DNA of 64,000 nt from JBBDMC01 sp963826055 (GTDB lineage Bacteria; Pseudomonadota; Alphaproteobacteria; Rhizobiales; Kaistiaceae), in the NCBI GenBank assembly GCA_963826055.1, contig CAWGVO010000010.1:40973-104972 (forward strand), read 5' to 3'. Both the position numbers and the translations under genes were made by a program. The notes under the pieces are model-generated. The model was not told the origin of the DNA and did not search any database. It saw nothing but the letters and a program-made list of their open reading frames with translations. This document shows positions 37,590-48,121 of this stretch, in pieces. How positions within the stretch are numbered: the first letter of the stretch is position 1; each line of letters starts with the position of its first letter.

Positions 37590-38275
37590 ATGCCCGTCCG
37601 AAAGATCCTGGTCGTCGACGACGACGACGCGCTGCGCGAAAGCCTGGTCGAGCAACTGTCGCTGTACGAGGAGTTCGACACCTCGAGCGAGGCGACGGCG
37701 GCGAAGGGGGTGCATCGGGCGCGCGTCAGAGCCGATCGACCTCGTCATCATGGACGTCGGCCTTCCTGACATGGACGGGCGCGAGGCGGTGAAGCTGTTG
37801 CGCAAGGGCGGCTTCAAGGCGCCGGTGATCATGCTGACCGGGCAGGACTCCGAATCCGACACCATCCTCGGCCTCGAGGCCGGCGCCAACGACTACGTCA
37901 CCAAGCCGTTCCGCTTCGCGGTGCTGCTCGCCCGCATCCGCGCGCAGACTGCGCCAGCACGAGCAGAGCGAGGACGCCGTCTTCTCGATCGGCCGCTACA
38001 CGTTCCGGCCGAGCGCCAAGATGCTGGTCGACGAACGCGGCGGCAAGGTGCGGCTGACCGAGAAGGAAACCGCGATCCTGAAGTTTCTCTACCGCGCCGG
38101 CGAGAAGGTAATCACCCGCGACGTGCTGCTGCACGAGGTGTGGGGCTACAACTCGGGCGTCACCACCCACACGCTCGAAACCCACATCTATCGCCTGCGC
38201 CAGAAGATCGAACGCGACCCCTCCAAATCGGAACTGCTGGTGACGGAAGCCGGCGGCTACAAGCTGGTTCCTTGA
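37590..38275 (+). CDS. OmpR/PhoB-type response regulator (CenR-like), two frameshifts
   Basis: Receiver domain: KILVVDDDDALRESL, then VIMDVGLPDMDGREAVKLL with the phospho-acceptor Asp, PVIMLTGQDSES and NDYVTKPFR. Winged-helix effector: RLTEKETAILKFLYRAGEKV, VWGYNSGVTTHTLETHIYRL and EAGGYKLVP. Three frames are used: an extra A near 37728 and another near 37949 break the sequence. The conserved alphaproteobacterial regulator RIRAQLRQHEQSEDAVFSIG is restored when both are removed. It resembles the cell-envelope regulator CenR; a kinase is not adjacent. Confidence 0.88.
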
Positions 38276-38306
38276 TGGCGCGGGGGCACCGGGGCCTGGG
38301 ACAGCA

Positions 38307-38882
38307 ATGAGCCTCGACAGCGACATCGCGCTGCTCAAGGGGATTCCGCTGTTCGCCGGACTGCCGACCGAGCAGCTCAGGCTGCTGGCGTTCAGCGCGG
38401 TGCGGCTGGAGCTCGCGGCGGGCCAGGTGCTCTTTCGCGAGGGCGCCAAGGCGACGTCGGGATACGTGGTGTCGAGCGGCGGAATTCAGCTCAGCGTCGG
38501 GGCGGGCGACAAGAAGCGCCTGGTCGCCACCTGCGAGATCGGCTCGCTGGTCGGCGAGATCGCGCTGTTCGTGGAGACCCGGCGGCCGGCGACGGCGACG
38601 GCGACGGTGCAGAGCCAGGTGCTGGAAATCGAGCGGCGGGTGATCCTGCGCATGCTCAACGAATACCCGCAGATCGCGCTCAACCTGCGCGCCATCCTGG
38701 CGGACCGGCTGCACGCGACAGTCGCCGACCTCAGCCGCGTGCGGCAGACGCTGGCGGGCTTCGAACGGCGGCCGGGACGGCGGCACGTAACGGCGGCCTC
38801 TGGCGCGGCCAAAAAGAAAGGCGCCCAGCCCCGGGGGAGGCTGGGCGCCCTGCGCCTTCAACAGCGCGACGCCGACCCGTAG
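38307..38882 (+). CDS. Cyclic-nucleotide-binding-domain protein
   Basis: An N-terminal cNMP-binding (CAP-like) domain of about 120 residues: IALLKGIPLFAGLPTEQL, GQVLFREGAKATSGY, IGSLVGEIALFVETRRPATA. The phosphate-binding cassette GEIALF-x4-RPATA is complete. No HTH follows, so it is not a Crp-type regulator. The last 40 residues cross a terminator hairpin, so the true end may be earlier through a frameshift. It lies 31 bases after the response regulator. Confidence 0.8.
   Translation: MSLDSDIALLKGIPLFAGLPTEQLRLLAFSAVRLELAAGQVLFREGAKATSGYVVSSGGIQLSVGAGDKKRLVATCEIGSLVGEIALFVETRRPATATATVQSQVLEIERRVILRMLNEYPQIALNLRAILADRLHATVADLSRVRQTLAGFERRPGRRHVTAASGAAKKKGAQPRGRLGALRLQQRDADP
38811..38849 (-). 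terminator. Rho-independent terminator for lolA
   Basis: Minus-strand hairpin with arms GGCGCCCAGCC/GGCTGGGCGCC (38820-38830, 38839-38849) followed by TTTCTTTTT. It would end the ftsK-lolA transcript and lies inside the annotated end of the plus-strand cNMP gene. Confidence 0.7.
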
Positions 38883-39044
38883 AAGCCGGCGCCTCGCGGG
38901 CCACCGTCGGCGAGACGGGGGGCGCTACCGAGCTTGGCAGCCCGCGGTAACGAATCAGATGGGGCGAGCCGCCGCCGTTTCAAGTGGCGGGAAACAGCCG
39001 CGCAAATCCGCGAAAAACCAGCGGGCTTCGATCTTCGTTCTGAC

Positions 39045-39090
39045 GCAATCGACGGACGGAAAAGTGGATTCTCACTTTTCCTGCGATTGC
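39045..39090. repeat. Dispersed palindromic repeat, copy 2
   Basis: Arms GCAATCG/CGATTGC with inner GGAAAAGTGG and CACTTTTCC, the same plan as 37487-37534. It begins 3 bases after the lolA stop on the minus strand. Confidence 0.75.
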
Positions 39091-39092
39091 TT

Positions 39093-39929
39093 TCAGCGGT
39101 TCTGCGAGGTCTTGACCTGGATGCGGAAGAGGGTCGGGTCGCGGCTGCTTGCCGGTGGTGACGTTGTAGATGGCGACGGAGGTGTTGAGCCCCTGCGCGT
39201 CGGTGACGATCCACTGGCGCAGCTCGTAGGTCTTGCGGTCGAAGATCAGGGCCAGCTTGCCCTCGACCAGCGCCGACTTCTCGACGATGAGGACCGAGAT
39301 CAGGTCCGGCTCCTCGCGGACCGAATCGACGAGCTGATCGGAGGTGAGGTCGATCTGGTCGGAAAGGAGATAGCGCAGCGGCGTCTTCGACAGCGGATAG
39401 AGCTGCTGGGTGTTGGCGCGGCCGTCCTCGATGGCGACGGAGCTGCCGTCGGAGATGACGTCGAGGCGGGAGGGGGCGGAATAGTGGAAGCGGATCTTGC
39501 CGGGGCGCGACATGAAGAAGACGCCCTCGGACTGGTCGCCGGTCGGGCCGAACTGGATGAACTGGCCCTCCATGGTGGAGAAGCTGTTGAAGTAGGCGTT
39601 GATGCGGGAGAGCGCGATACTGCTCGTCGCGGGTGAAGCGCGAATTGGGCGAGTAGGCCGGCGCTACCTGGTCGGGGGCGATGGCGGCGGTGGTGACGTC
39701 GCGCGGCGAGACGAAATGGTCCGGGCGCAGGTGCGGCAGCGGCACCGGGTCGCCGGCGGCGCTGGGCGGCGAGCGGAAGCAGGATCGTCAGCAGCGACAG
39801 GACGGCCGTCGCCGAGGCGTCCCGTTGGTTCGTTGCCGCACCGGTCGTGCCGGCCAATGGCGTCTCCTTCGATCGTGGACCCGCGGGCGGCGCATAGCCC
39901 GCTTCTGTGGCAAATTCGCGGCGCGGCAC
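39093..39929 (-). CDS. lolA: Outer-membrane lipoprotein carrier LolA, several frameshifts
   Basis: Periplasmic chaperone that carries lipoproteins from LolCDE to LolB. Readable blocks in three frames: signal peptide VLSLLTILLPLAA, then ALSRINAYFNSFSTMEGQF, FIQFGPTGDQSEGVFFMSRP, GKIRFHYSAPSRLDVISDGS, and the C-terminal DPTLFRIQVKTSQNR followed by a stop at 39093. Indels lie near 39765, 39640 and 39143. It starts 5 bases after the ftsK stop, the usual Rhizobiales order. Confidence 0.85.
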
Positions 39930-39934
39930 CGGCC

Positions 39935-42465
39935 TCAGCGGTAGCCGCCGTCCATGTCCTCGCCGACGAGGATATCACGCTTGCCGGCGTGATTGGCAGG
40001 GCCGACGACGCCTTCCTTCTCCATGCGCTCGATGATCGAGGCGGCGCGGTTGTAGCCGATCTGCAGCCGGCGCTGGATGTAGCTGGTGGAGGCCTTGCGG
40101 TCGCGCAGCACCACGGCGACGGCGCGGTCGTAGAGGTCGTTCGATTCCTCGCCGCCGCGGCGAGCCCGTCGGGGTCGGCCTCGCCGTCCTCCTCGGCGGT
40201 GATCGAATAGAGGTACTCCGGCGCGCCCTGCGCCTTGAGGTGGGCAGACGACCTCCTCGACTTCCTCCTCGCTGACGAAGGGGCCGTGGATGCGCTGGAT
40301 GCGGCCGCCGCCGGCCATGTAGAGCATGTCGCCCTGACCGAGGAGCTGCTCGGCGCCCTGCTCGTTGAGGATGGTGCGCGAGTCGATCTTGGAGGTGACC
40401 TGGAAGGAGATGCGGGTCGGGAAGTTGGCCTTGATGGTGCCGGTGATGACGTCGACGGACGGGCGCTGGGTGGCCATGACGACGTGGATGCCGGCGGCGC
40501 GCGCCATCTGGGCGAGGCGCTGGACGGCGCCCTCGATGTCCTTGCCGGCGACCATCATCAGGTCGGCCATCTCGTCGATGATGACGACGATGTAGGGCAT
40601 CGGGTCGAGGGAGAGGTGCTCCTTCTCGTAGATCGGCTCGCCGGTCTCCGGATCGAAGCCGGTCTGCACGGTGCGGGTCAGCTCCTCGCCGCGCGACAGC
40701 GCTTCGTTGAGGCGGACGTTGTAGCCGTCGATGTTGCGCACGCCGAGCTTCGACATCTTGCGATAGCGGTCCTCCATCTCGCGCACGGTCCACTTGAGCG
40801 CGACGACGGCCTGCTTGGGATCGGTGACGACCGGGGTGAGCAGGTGGGGGATGCCCTCGTAGGTCGACAGTTCCAGCATCTTGGGATCGATCATGATGAC
40901 GCGGCACTCCTCCGGCGTCAGCCGGTAGAGCAGCGACAGGATCATGGCGTTGATCGACACCGACTTGCCGGAGCCGGTGGTGCCGGCGACGAGCAGGTGG
41001 GGCATGCGGGCGAGGTCGACGATGACCGGCTCGCCGCCGATGGTCTTGCCGAGGCAGAGACCGAGGCGGGCCTTGGTGTCGGTGAATTCGTCGGCGGCAA
41101 GGAGCTCGCGCAGGTAGACGGTGTCGCGGCGCGGGTTGGGCAGCTCGATGCCGATGGCGTTCTTGCCGGGAATGACGGCGACGCGGCAGGAGATGGCGCT
41201 CATCGAGCGGGCGATGTCGTCGGCGAGGCCGATGACGCGCGCCGTCTTGATGCCGGGGGCGGGTTCCAGCTCGTAGAGGGCGACGACGGGACCGGGGTGG
41301 ACGTTGACGATCTCGCCGCGGACGCCGAAATCGTCGAGGACGCCTTCGAGCAGCCGGGCGTTCTGCTCCAGCGTGGCGGGGCTCATGGCGGCCTTGCGGT
41401 CCTGGGCGCGCGGCTCGGACAGCAGTTCCAGCGGCGGCAACTGGAAGCCGCCGGCGCCGGCGATGGCCCGGCCCGGCTTGCGGCGTCTTCGGCCGCGGCT
41501 TCGCGGCGGGGGCGGCGACGCGACGGGCGGCGGCGGGCTCGGCGAAGGCGGCTCATCGTCCTCGTCCTCTGCGTCATCTTCCGGTCGCGCCAGGCGAGGG
41601 TCGGTTCGAGGCGCACGCCGTCGAAATCGCCCGAGGCAAGCAGCGCCCGGGTCGAACGGCGGCCACGGCGGCCGAGAAGCCGGCGCAGGGCGCCGCCGGC
41701 GCGTGAGCGTGACGTGGGCGAGCGCGCCGAGCAGCAAGCGACAGGCGGCGCGGGCGTTCCTCGTCCTCGTCGCCGTCGCCTCGTCGTCGAGCGCCTCGAA
41801 GTCGTCTTCCTCGTCCTCGAAGTCGTCTTCCTCTTCCTCCTCGACGACCGGGGCGGCCGCGCGCTTCAGCGGTGCCGGCCGGGCCGCGGCCTCCCGCCAC
41901 AGGATCAGTCCGCAGGCGTGGAGGATGGAGATGAACGCCAGCACGGCCGGCGAGGCCGCCGACGCCGAACGACGCTCAGCCCCTGGGGCCGGGCGCCGAG
42001 CAGCCAGGCGGGCACGCCGACGAGGAGGTCGCCGGCAAGGCCGCCGAGGCCGGTCGGCAGCGGCCATGTGGTGGGCGGCGGCACGGTGGCCAGCGCCAGG
42101 GCGGCGAAGAGGGTGCCGGCGAGCCAGGTGACGCCCGTCAGCCAGCCGAAGCGGCTCGGCACGGCGAACACCGCGCGCCAGCCCCAGATCACCGGCGGCA
42201 GCAGGAGGACCGAGGGGGCGAGGCCGAGGAACTGGGTGAGGAGATCGGCGACGATGGCGCCGGGGAGGCCGAGGACGTTGCGAACGGCGCGGTCGGTGGC
42301 GTGGCTGAGGCTCGGGTCGTCGATCGTCCAGGTGGCGAGGCTCGCGGCCAGCGCGGCGACGAGGGCGAGGACGGCGAGGCCGAGAAAGGCGGTGAGGTTG
42401 CGACGGACGATGCGGCGGACCGCGCCGCCGCCGGCAGCCGGGAAGGGAAACCGATTTCGATGCAC
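39935..42465 (-). CDS. ftsK: DNA translocase FtsK, several frameshifts
   Basis: Segregates chromosome ends at the septum. The N-terminus has about four TM helices (AFLGLAVLALVAALAASLAT and others) from about 42465. A Glu/Asp-rich linker (VEEEEEDDFEDEEDDFEA) follows. The motor is intact: PHLLVAGTTGSGKSVSINAM (Walker A), VVIIDEMADLMMVAGKD (Walker B), AGIHVVMATQRPSVDVI. The gamma domain is GYNRAASIIERMEKEGVVG. Indels near 41985, in the linker, and at about 40250 and 40170 break the frame. Confidence 0.9.
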
Positions 42466-42536
42466 GCATAAGGCCGACCGGACTCGAGGGAACGCGACGG
42501 GCCGACCGTAACGCCGGCAGGTAAAGCCGGCATTAA

Positions 42537-42608
42537 CCATGGGTCCCGGCCGTTGCCGACCGGGACCCATGGGAAGGCTCGGGGTTCCGGCCGCTGCCGG
42601 CCGGAACC
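42537..42608. repeat. Tandem perfect inverted repeats between amtB and ftsK
   Basis: Two hairpins: 42537-42572 with 13-base arms (CCATGGGTCCCGG) and 42583-42608 with 10-base arms (GGTTCCGGCC). They lie after the amtB stop on the minus strand and before ftsK. No T-tract is present, so transcript stabilisation or a terminator lacking a T-run are both possible. Confidence 0.65.
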
Positions 42609-42622
42609 GACGAAGGGTTTTG

Positions 42623-43941
42623 CTACTGGACCACCTCGCCGTGGAGGTTGATGTCGAGACCCTCGACCTCGACGTCCTTGGTGACGCGGATGCCGATGAT
42701 GGCGTCGATCACCTTGAGGATCACCCAGCTCGCCACGCCCGACCAGACGATGGTGGCGAGGGTTCCGAGGAACTGGATCCAGACCTGGCCCGGGTTGCCG
42801 TCGATGAGGCCGGAATGGCCCCTCGCCGCCGACCGCGGAGACCGCGAAGACGCCGGTCAGGATCGCGCCGACGAAGCCGCCGACGGCGTGGACGCCGAAG
42901 GCATCGAGCGCGTCGTCGTAGCCGAGCGCGCCCTTCAGCCACATCACCGACCAGGCGCAGATGACGCCGGCGGCGATGCCGATGACGAGAGCACCGGTCG
43001 GGTCGACCCAGCCGGAGGCCGGGGTGATGGCGACGAGGCCGGCGACGGCACCGGAGATGATGGCGAGCACGCTCGGCTTGCCGCGCACGACCCACTCGGT
43101 GAACATCCAGGCGAGCGCGGCGGCGGCGGTGGCGATCTGGGTCACGGTCATCGCCATGCCGGCGCGGCCGTCGGAGGCGAGCTCGGAACCGGCGTTGAAG
43201 CCGAACCAGCCGACCCACAGCAGCGAGGCGCCGATGACGGAGAGCACCAGGTTGTGCGGCGCCATGTTGTCGGTGCCGAGACCGACGCGCTTGCCGAGCA
43301 CGAGCGCGCAGACGAGGCCGGCGACGCCGGCGTTGATGTGCACGACCGTGCCGCCGGCGAAATCGAGCACGCCGAGGTCGGCCAGGAAGCCGCCGCCCCA
43401 TACCCAGTGCGCGATCGGGCTGTAAACGATGATCGACCACAGACCCATGAACCACAGCATCGCCGAGAACTTCATGCGGTCGGCGAAAGCCGCCGGCGAT
43501 GAGCGCCGGGGTGATGATGGCAAAGGTCATCTGGAACATCATGAAGACGGATTCGGGAATGGTGCCCGAAACGGCGTCGACGCCCATGCCGGCGAGGAAG
43601 AAGCGCGACAGACCGCCGACATAGGCGTTGGCGCCGCCGCCGTCAGTGAAGGCGAGCGAATAGCCGACGATCATCCAGATCACCGTCATCAGGCAGGTGA
43701 TGGCGAAGCTCTGCATGACGGTGGCCAGCACGTTCTTCTTGCGCACCATGCCGCCGTAGAAGAGCGCCAGTCCGGGGATGGTCATCAGCAGGACGAGAGC
43801 CGTCGAGGTGAGCATCCAGGCGGTGTCGCCGGTGTCGATCGTCGGCGCCGCATCCTGGGCGAAGGCCCCAGCGGTGGTGGCGAGCAGGATCGCGGTCGCC
43901 GTGGGCAGCATTGCCGTGGGCACTATTCTTGATCGTGACAT
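42623..43941 (-). CDS. amtB: Ammonium transporter AmtB, two frameshifts
   Basis: Trimeric ammonium channel. A signal-like N-terminus (LPTATAILLATTAGAFA) is followed by TGDTAWMLTSTALVLLMTIP, LALFYGGMVRKKNVLATVMQ and VMQSFAITCLMTVIW. An extra T near 43488 shifts the frame at IAGGF/ADRMKF. The next frame gives GGTVVHINAGVAGLVCALVL, with the pore histidine, and ALGYDDALDAFGVHAVGGFV. A second indel near 42820 precedes the C-terminal DINLHGEVVQ. Start ATG 43939-43941 has AAGGG upstream. It is co-transcribed with glnK. Confidence 0.9.
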
Positions 43942-44056
43942 TGGACCCTTCCATGTCTCCATTGCATTTGACTTGGGCGACCGCGGCCGCCGCGTGGGAA
44001 CGTGAAGCAATCGGTGTGCCGCGGGCCGCGTGGCCACTGAAGGGCCGGCTGACGGA

Positions 44057-44395
44057 TCACAGGGCGCTGGCATCGGTCTCGCCGGTGCGGATGCGAATGG
44101 CGCTTTCCAGCGGCATGACGAAGATCTTGCCGTCGCCGATCTGACCGGTCTTGGCCGCCGACGAGATGGCTTCGACGACCTTGTCGGCCATGTCGGCGGC
44201 GACCGCGACCTCGATCTTGATCTTGGGGAGGAAGGAGACGGCGTATTCGGTGCCGCGGTAGATCTCGGTGTGTCCCTTCTGGCGTCCGTAGCCCTTGACC
44301 TCGGTGACCGTCAGACCCTGAACGCCGACGGCGGTGAGGGCGTCACGAACCTCGTCGAGCTTGAACGGCTTGATGATGGCCATCACAATTTTCAT
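44057..44395 (-). CDS. glnK: PII signal protein GlnK
   Basis: Nitrogen sensor that blocks AmtB. At 112 residues, it has Y51 (uridylylation site) in the T-loop YRGTEYAVSF and the PII signatures KGYGRQKGHTEIYRG and GDGKIFVMPLESAIRIRTGE. The start is ATG 44393-44395 (MKIVMAIIKPFKL). A sigma-54 promoter lies about 110 bases upstream, and amtB is downstream. Confidence 0.96.
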   Translation of the reverse strand: MKIVMAIIKPFKLDEVRDALTAVGVQGLTVTEVKGYGRQKGHTEIYRGTEYAVSFLPKIKIEVAVAADMADKVVEAISSAAKTGQIGDGKIFVMPLESAIRIRTGETDASAL

Positions 44396-44504
44396 GTTTT
44401 TGGTTCCCATTTACGTCCGCGGACCGCGCGTGGCGTGATGCGGAGCCCAGTGAATCGGCAAACGCCGAATGGCGCATCCTGCCGGCTTGACCCAGCCCCC
44501 CACA

Positions 44505-44521
44505 ATCAAGGTCCGTGCCAA
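44505..44521 (-). promoter_or_regulatory. Sigma-54 (RpoN) promoter of glnK-amtB
   Basis: Minus-strand TTGGCACGGACCTTGAT fits the -24/-12 consensus (TGGCAC, 5-base spacer, TTGCW) with one change in the -12 element (A for C). It suits NtrC activation under nitrogen limitation, as known for glnK-amtB. Confidence 0.7.
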
Positions 44522-44608
44522 GTGGGATTCGTCACGCGAGCCGAGCGGCATCCTGCCGCTTTGGTGGGCTTCGCCCGACGCCGGCGGCGGAATCGAGCGG
44601 CAAAATGC

Positions 44609-45497
44609 CTATAATTTAGGCAGATGATGATTTGGGCGGCGGCCGGCTGGCGGATCAGGCCTTCCTGCGCCACCGAGGCGACCGAGGACGCCGTCGCGGG
44701 TGAACAGGCTGCCGCGGTTGAAGCCGCGCGCGCCGGAGGCGGACGGGCTGTCCATGGCGTAGAGCAGCCAGTCGTCGGCGCGGAACGGCCGGTGAAACCA
44801 CAGTGCGTGATCGAGGCTGGCGACCTGGAGGTCGTGGTCGAAGATGGCGCGGCCATGGGCGAAGAGCGAGGTGTCGAGCAGGGTCATGTCGGAGGCGTAG
44901 GCGAGGACGCAGCGGTGGATGTCCATGTCGTCGGGCAGCGCGCCGGTGGCGCGCACCCACACCGCCTGGCTCGGCGCCAGCGGCTCGCGACTGAGGTAGT
45001 GGCGGATGTCGACGGGCCTCAGCTCAATGGCGCGCGGCCGCTCCCAATAGCCGCGCACGGCCTCCGGGGCATCGCGCAGGTAGGCCTCCTTCAACTCGGC
45101 CTCGCTCGGCAGGTCCTCCGGCGGCGGCACCGATCGGCATGGGGATCTGGTGGTCGAGGCCGGACTCCTCGATCTGGAACGAGGCGGCCATGGAGAAGAT
45201 GGCCTGGCCGTGCTGGATGGCGATGACGAGGCGGGTGGAGAAGGTCTTGCCGTCGCGGATGCGGTCGACCTCGTAGATGATCGGCACGGTGGGGTCGCCG
45301 GGCAGCATGAAATAGGCGTGGAGGGAATGGGCGGCGCGGCCCTCCACGGTGCGCGCCGCGGCGACCAGGGCCTGGCCGATGACCTGACCGCCGAAAACAC
45401 GCTGCCAGCCGACCTGGGGGCTCAGGCCGCGGAACAGGTTGTGTTCGAGCGGCTCGAGGTCGAGAATGGACAGAAGGGTCTCGATGGCGGTGGTCAT
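44609..45497 (-). CDS. tesB: Acyl-CoA thioesterase II (TesB), at least one frameshift
   Basis: Hydrolyses medium/long acyl-CoAs with a double hotdog fold. The first frame gives LFRGLSPQVGWQRVFGGQVI and SLHAYFMLPGDPTVPIIYEV; near 45120 an indel shifts to the frame with PPPEDLPSEAELKEAYLRDA and the second hotdog (IHRCVLAYASDMTLLDTSL, then ASLDHALWFHRPFRADDWLL). The catalytic Asp of YASDMTLL is present. A second shift near the 3' end leaves the last residues uncertain. It is divergent from the monooxygenase gene. Confidence 0.88.
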
Positions 45498-45582
45498 GGC
45501 GGCGGCCCCCGACGGCAAAGGCCGCGACGGCGGCCAAATCCTTCGATCAGTCCGACGACAGGGTGTCAAGCAGGGCGAAGCC

Positions 45583-46836
45583 ATGAGCGAGGCGGCAATC
45601 ACGGCGGGGCGCCGCGACGTGGTGGTCGCGGGCGGCGGGCAGGTCGGGCTGGCGCTGGCGCTGGCGCTCGCCCGCTCGGCACCGCACCTCAAGGTGACGC
45701 TGATCGATGCCGCGCCGCCGGGCGCCGGCATACGCGAAGGGCGGGCCTCGACGATCGCGGCCGGCGGACGGCGGCTGTTGCGGACGCTCGGCGTGTGGGA
45801 CGAGATCGCGGCGGCGGCGCAGCCGGTGACGGAGATGATCGTCACCGACAGCCGCGCCCGCGATACGGTGCGCCCGGTGTTCCTGACCTTCGCAACGGCG
45901 AGCGCCGACGGCGAGGCCTCGGCGCACCTGGTGTTCGACGGGCCGGTGGTGGCGGCGCTGAAGCGGGCGGGCCGCGCGGCGGGCGTCGAGATGATCGAGG
46001 GGGACGCGGTCAGCGACTTCGCGGCGGAGGCGTCGGCGGTGACGGTCGACGACGCGCGGCGGCCGCGCCTTCGCCGCGCGGCTGCTGGTGGCGGCGGACG
46101 GCGCCAACTCGCGGCTGCGCGGGCTCGCCGGCATCGACACGCTCGGCTGGTCGTACGGCCAAGTCGGGGATCGTGGCGACGGTCGCGCACGAGAAGCCGC
46201 ACGGCGGGCGCGCCGAGGAGCACTTCCTGCCGGCGGGACCGTTCGCCATCCTGCCGCTGACGCCGACCGCGGCGGGCGAGAACCGCTCGTCGCTGGTGTG
46301 GACCGAACCGAGCGACGTGGCGGAACGGCTGATCGGCGACCGCATCACGTTCCAGGCGGCGCTCGACCAGCGGTTCGGGCACAAGCTCGGCGCGGTCCGG
46401 GTGATGGATGCCCCCCGCGCGTTTCCGCTCGGGCTCAAACTGGCGCGGGTCTTCATCAAGGACCGTTTCGCGCTGACGGGCGACGCGGCGCACGCCATCC
46501 ACCCGATCGCCGGGCAGGGGCTGAACCTCGGCTACCGCGACGCGGCGGCGCTTGCCGAAACGATCGTGGAGGCCGACCGGCTCGGCCTCGACATCGGCGC
46601 GGCGGCGACGCTGGAACGCTACCAGCGCTGGCGGCGGTTCGACACGATGGAGATGGCGCTCGCCACCGACGGGCTGAACCGGCTGTTCTCCAACGACAAC
46701 CCGGTGCTGAGGCTGGCGCGCGACGTCGGCCTCGGCCTGGTCGACCGGCTGCCGCAACTGAAACGCTGGTTCATCGCGCAAGGCGGCGGGCGAGGGGGGC
46801 GACCTGCCGCGGCTGCTGCGCGGCGAGGCGATATAG
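45583..46836 (+). CDS. UbiH/UbiF/COQ6-family FAD monooxygenase, frameshifted
   Basis: A flavoprotein hydroxylase probably acting on the ubiquinone ring. The N-terminal FAD fold is VVVAGGGQVGLALALALA; GREGRASTIAAGGRRLLRTL-type sequence follows; the C-terminal FAD motif FALTGDAAHAIHPIAGQGLN is in a second frame, followed by GYRDAAALAETIVEA. Indels lie near 46070, 46165 and 46785; the natural end is LLRGEAI and TAG 46834-46836. It is divergent from tesB across 85 bases. Which ring position it hydroxylates cannot be told. Confidence 0.85.
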
Positions 46837-46867
46837 CTAGCGGAGGCGGAGCAGTGCGAGGCCCGCG

Positions 46868-47521
46868 ATGACCATCACAATTACCGCCTTTGAACGGTCA
46901 CCCGATGGCGGCAAGGGACTGGCGCGTGATACGCGCGTCCGATGGGCGCTTGAGGAAGTCGCCCAACCCTACGAGGTTCGTTTTGTTTCGTTTCGCGCGA
47001 TGAAGGAACCCGCGCACCTGGCTCTTCATCCCTTCGGCCAGATACCGACCTACGAGGAAGCCGATCTCGCCCTGTTCGAGACAGGGTCGATCGTCTTCCA
47101 CATTGCCCAGCACCACGGGGGCCTGCTGCCGGACGACGCCAATGCGCGGGCGCGCGCGATCACGTGGATGTTCGCCGCGCTCAACACTGTTGAGCCGCCG
47201 ATCCTCGAATTCGCCAACGCCAGGCTCACGGAGCGCGACAAGCCTTGGCACAACGAGCGGCTGCCTCTGGTCGTCGACCGCGTCCGCGACCGACTGGTCC
47301 AACTGTCGGTTCGCCTGGGCGATGCCGACTGGCTGGATGGTGCGTTCAGCGCGGGCGACCTGATGATGGTGTCGGTGCTGCTCAGGCTGAAACCATCGGG
47401 CCTTCTGGGCGAATATCCGAAACTGGCCGCCTATGTAGCCCGCGGTGAAGCGCGGCCCGCCTACCAGAGGGCCTTCCAAGCTCAATTGACGGCCAACGCT
47501 GCCAGGCCACCGGCCGCCTGA
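46868..47521 (+). CDS. Glutathione S-transferase family protein
   Basis: A 217-residue protein: N-terminal thioredoxin-like domain (TITAFERSPDGGKGLARD, HPFGQIPTYEEADLALFETG with the cis-Pro and the ETGSI GSH-binding residues) and C-terminal helical domain (DWLDGAFSAGDLMMVSVLL). FSAGDLMM is the capping box. It starts 32 bases after the monooxygenase gene. The substrate is unknown. Confidence 0.85.
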   Translation: MTITITAFERSPDGGKGLARDTRVRWALEEVAQPYEVRFVSFRAMKEPAHLALHPFGQIPTYEEADLALFETGSIVFHIAQHHGGLLPDDANARARAITWMFAALNTVEPPILEFANARLTERDKPWHNERLPLVVDRVRDRLVQLSVRLGDADWLDGAFSAGDLMMVSVLLRLKPSGLLGEYPKLAAYVARGEARPAYQRAFQAQLTANAARPPAA

Positions 47522-47560
47522 TCGAGGCTGTCCCGCGCGCACAGCCGCTATCCGGGGAAT

Positions 47561-48061
47561 CTACCGGCGCGCCGGCTTCTTCTTGAGCTTCTCGATCTCG
47601 CGGAGGATGACGTCGCGGGTGCGGCCGAAGTAGTCGACGAGAAGGGCGATCTCCGCCTCGCTGTAGCGGTCGGTCAGCCGGTCGATCGCCTCGCCGAAGG
47701 CGCCGAAGGCGGCGGCGTGGCGGCGCGCGGCGGCGGTCATGCGCACGTAGACCTTGCGGCGATCGGCCGGGTCGCGCTCGCGGCGGGCGAGGCCGGCCGC
47801 CTCCAGCCGGTCGATGACGCCGGTGACGGCGCCGCTGGTGAGGCCGGTCGCCCTGGCAAGGTCGCCGGCGGTGACGCGGTCGAGCCCGATCAGGTCGAGG
47901 CACTCGTAGTCGGTGAGGTTGATGCCGAGGCGGGCGGCGTTGGCCTCGGCGAGCACGTTGCCGAGGCCTGCCGCCTCGCGGGCGGCGCGGTTGAGGGCGG
48001 CGACCAGCGCGGCGCGGCGGGGGCGCCCGGAGTTCTTGACTTGCGTTCTCTTCGCAGGCAT
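47561..48061 (-). CDS. MarR-family transcriptional regulator
   Basis: A 166-residue winged-helix dimer. NLTDYECLDLIGLDRVTAGD, ATGLTSGAVTGVIDRLEAAG (recognition helix) and RRERDPADRRKVYVRM (wing) are typical. Start at MPAKRTQ (48061). A perfect 9-base inverted repeat touches its start codon and is probably its own operator. It diverges from a 50-residue membrane protein gene, so it may control both. Confidence 0.88.
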   Translation of the reverse strand: MPAKRTQVKNSGRPRRAALVAALNRAAREAAGLGNVLAEANAARLGINLTDYECLDLIGLDRVTAGDLARATGLTSGAVTGVIDRLEAAGLARRERDPADRRKVYVRMTAAARRHAAAFGAFGEAIDRLTDRYSEAEIALLVDYFGRTRDVILREIEKLKKKPARR

Positions 48062-48083
48062 ATATCTTAGTCGCCTAAGATAT
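48062..48083. promoter_or_regulatory. Probable MarR operator
   Basis: ATATCTTAG-TCGC-CTAAGATAT, a perfect palindrome with a 4-base centre, directly before the marR-type start codon and 39 bases before the divergent small gene. The ATCTTAG half is typical of MarR operators. Confidence 0.75.
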
Positions 48084-48121
48084 TTGGACATCAAGATTAC
48101 CATGGAAAGAGGTATCGTGCC

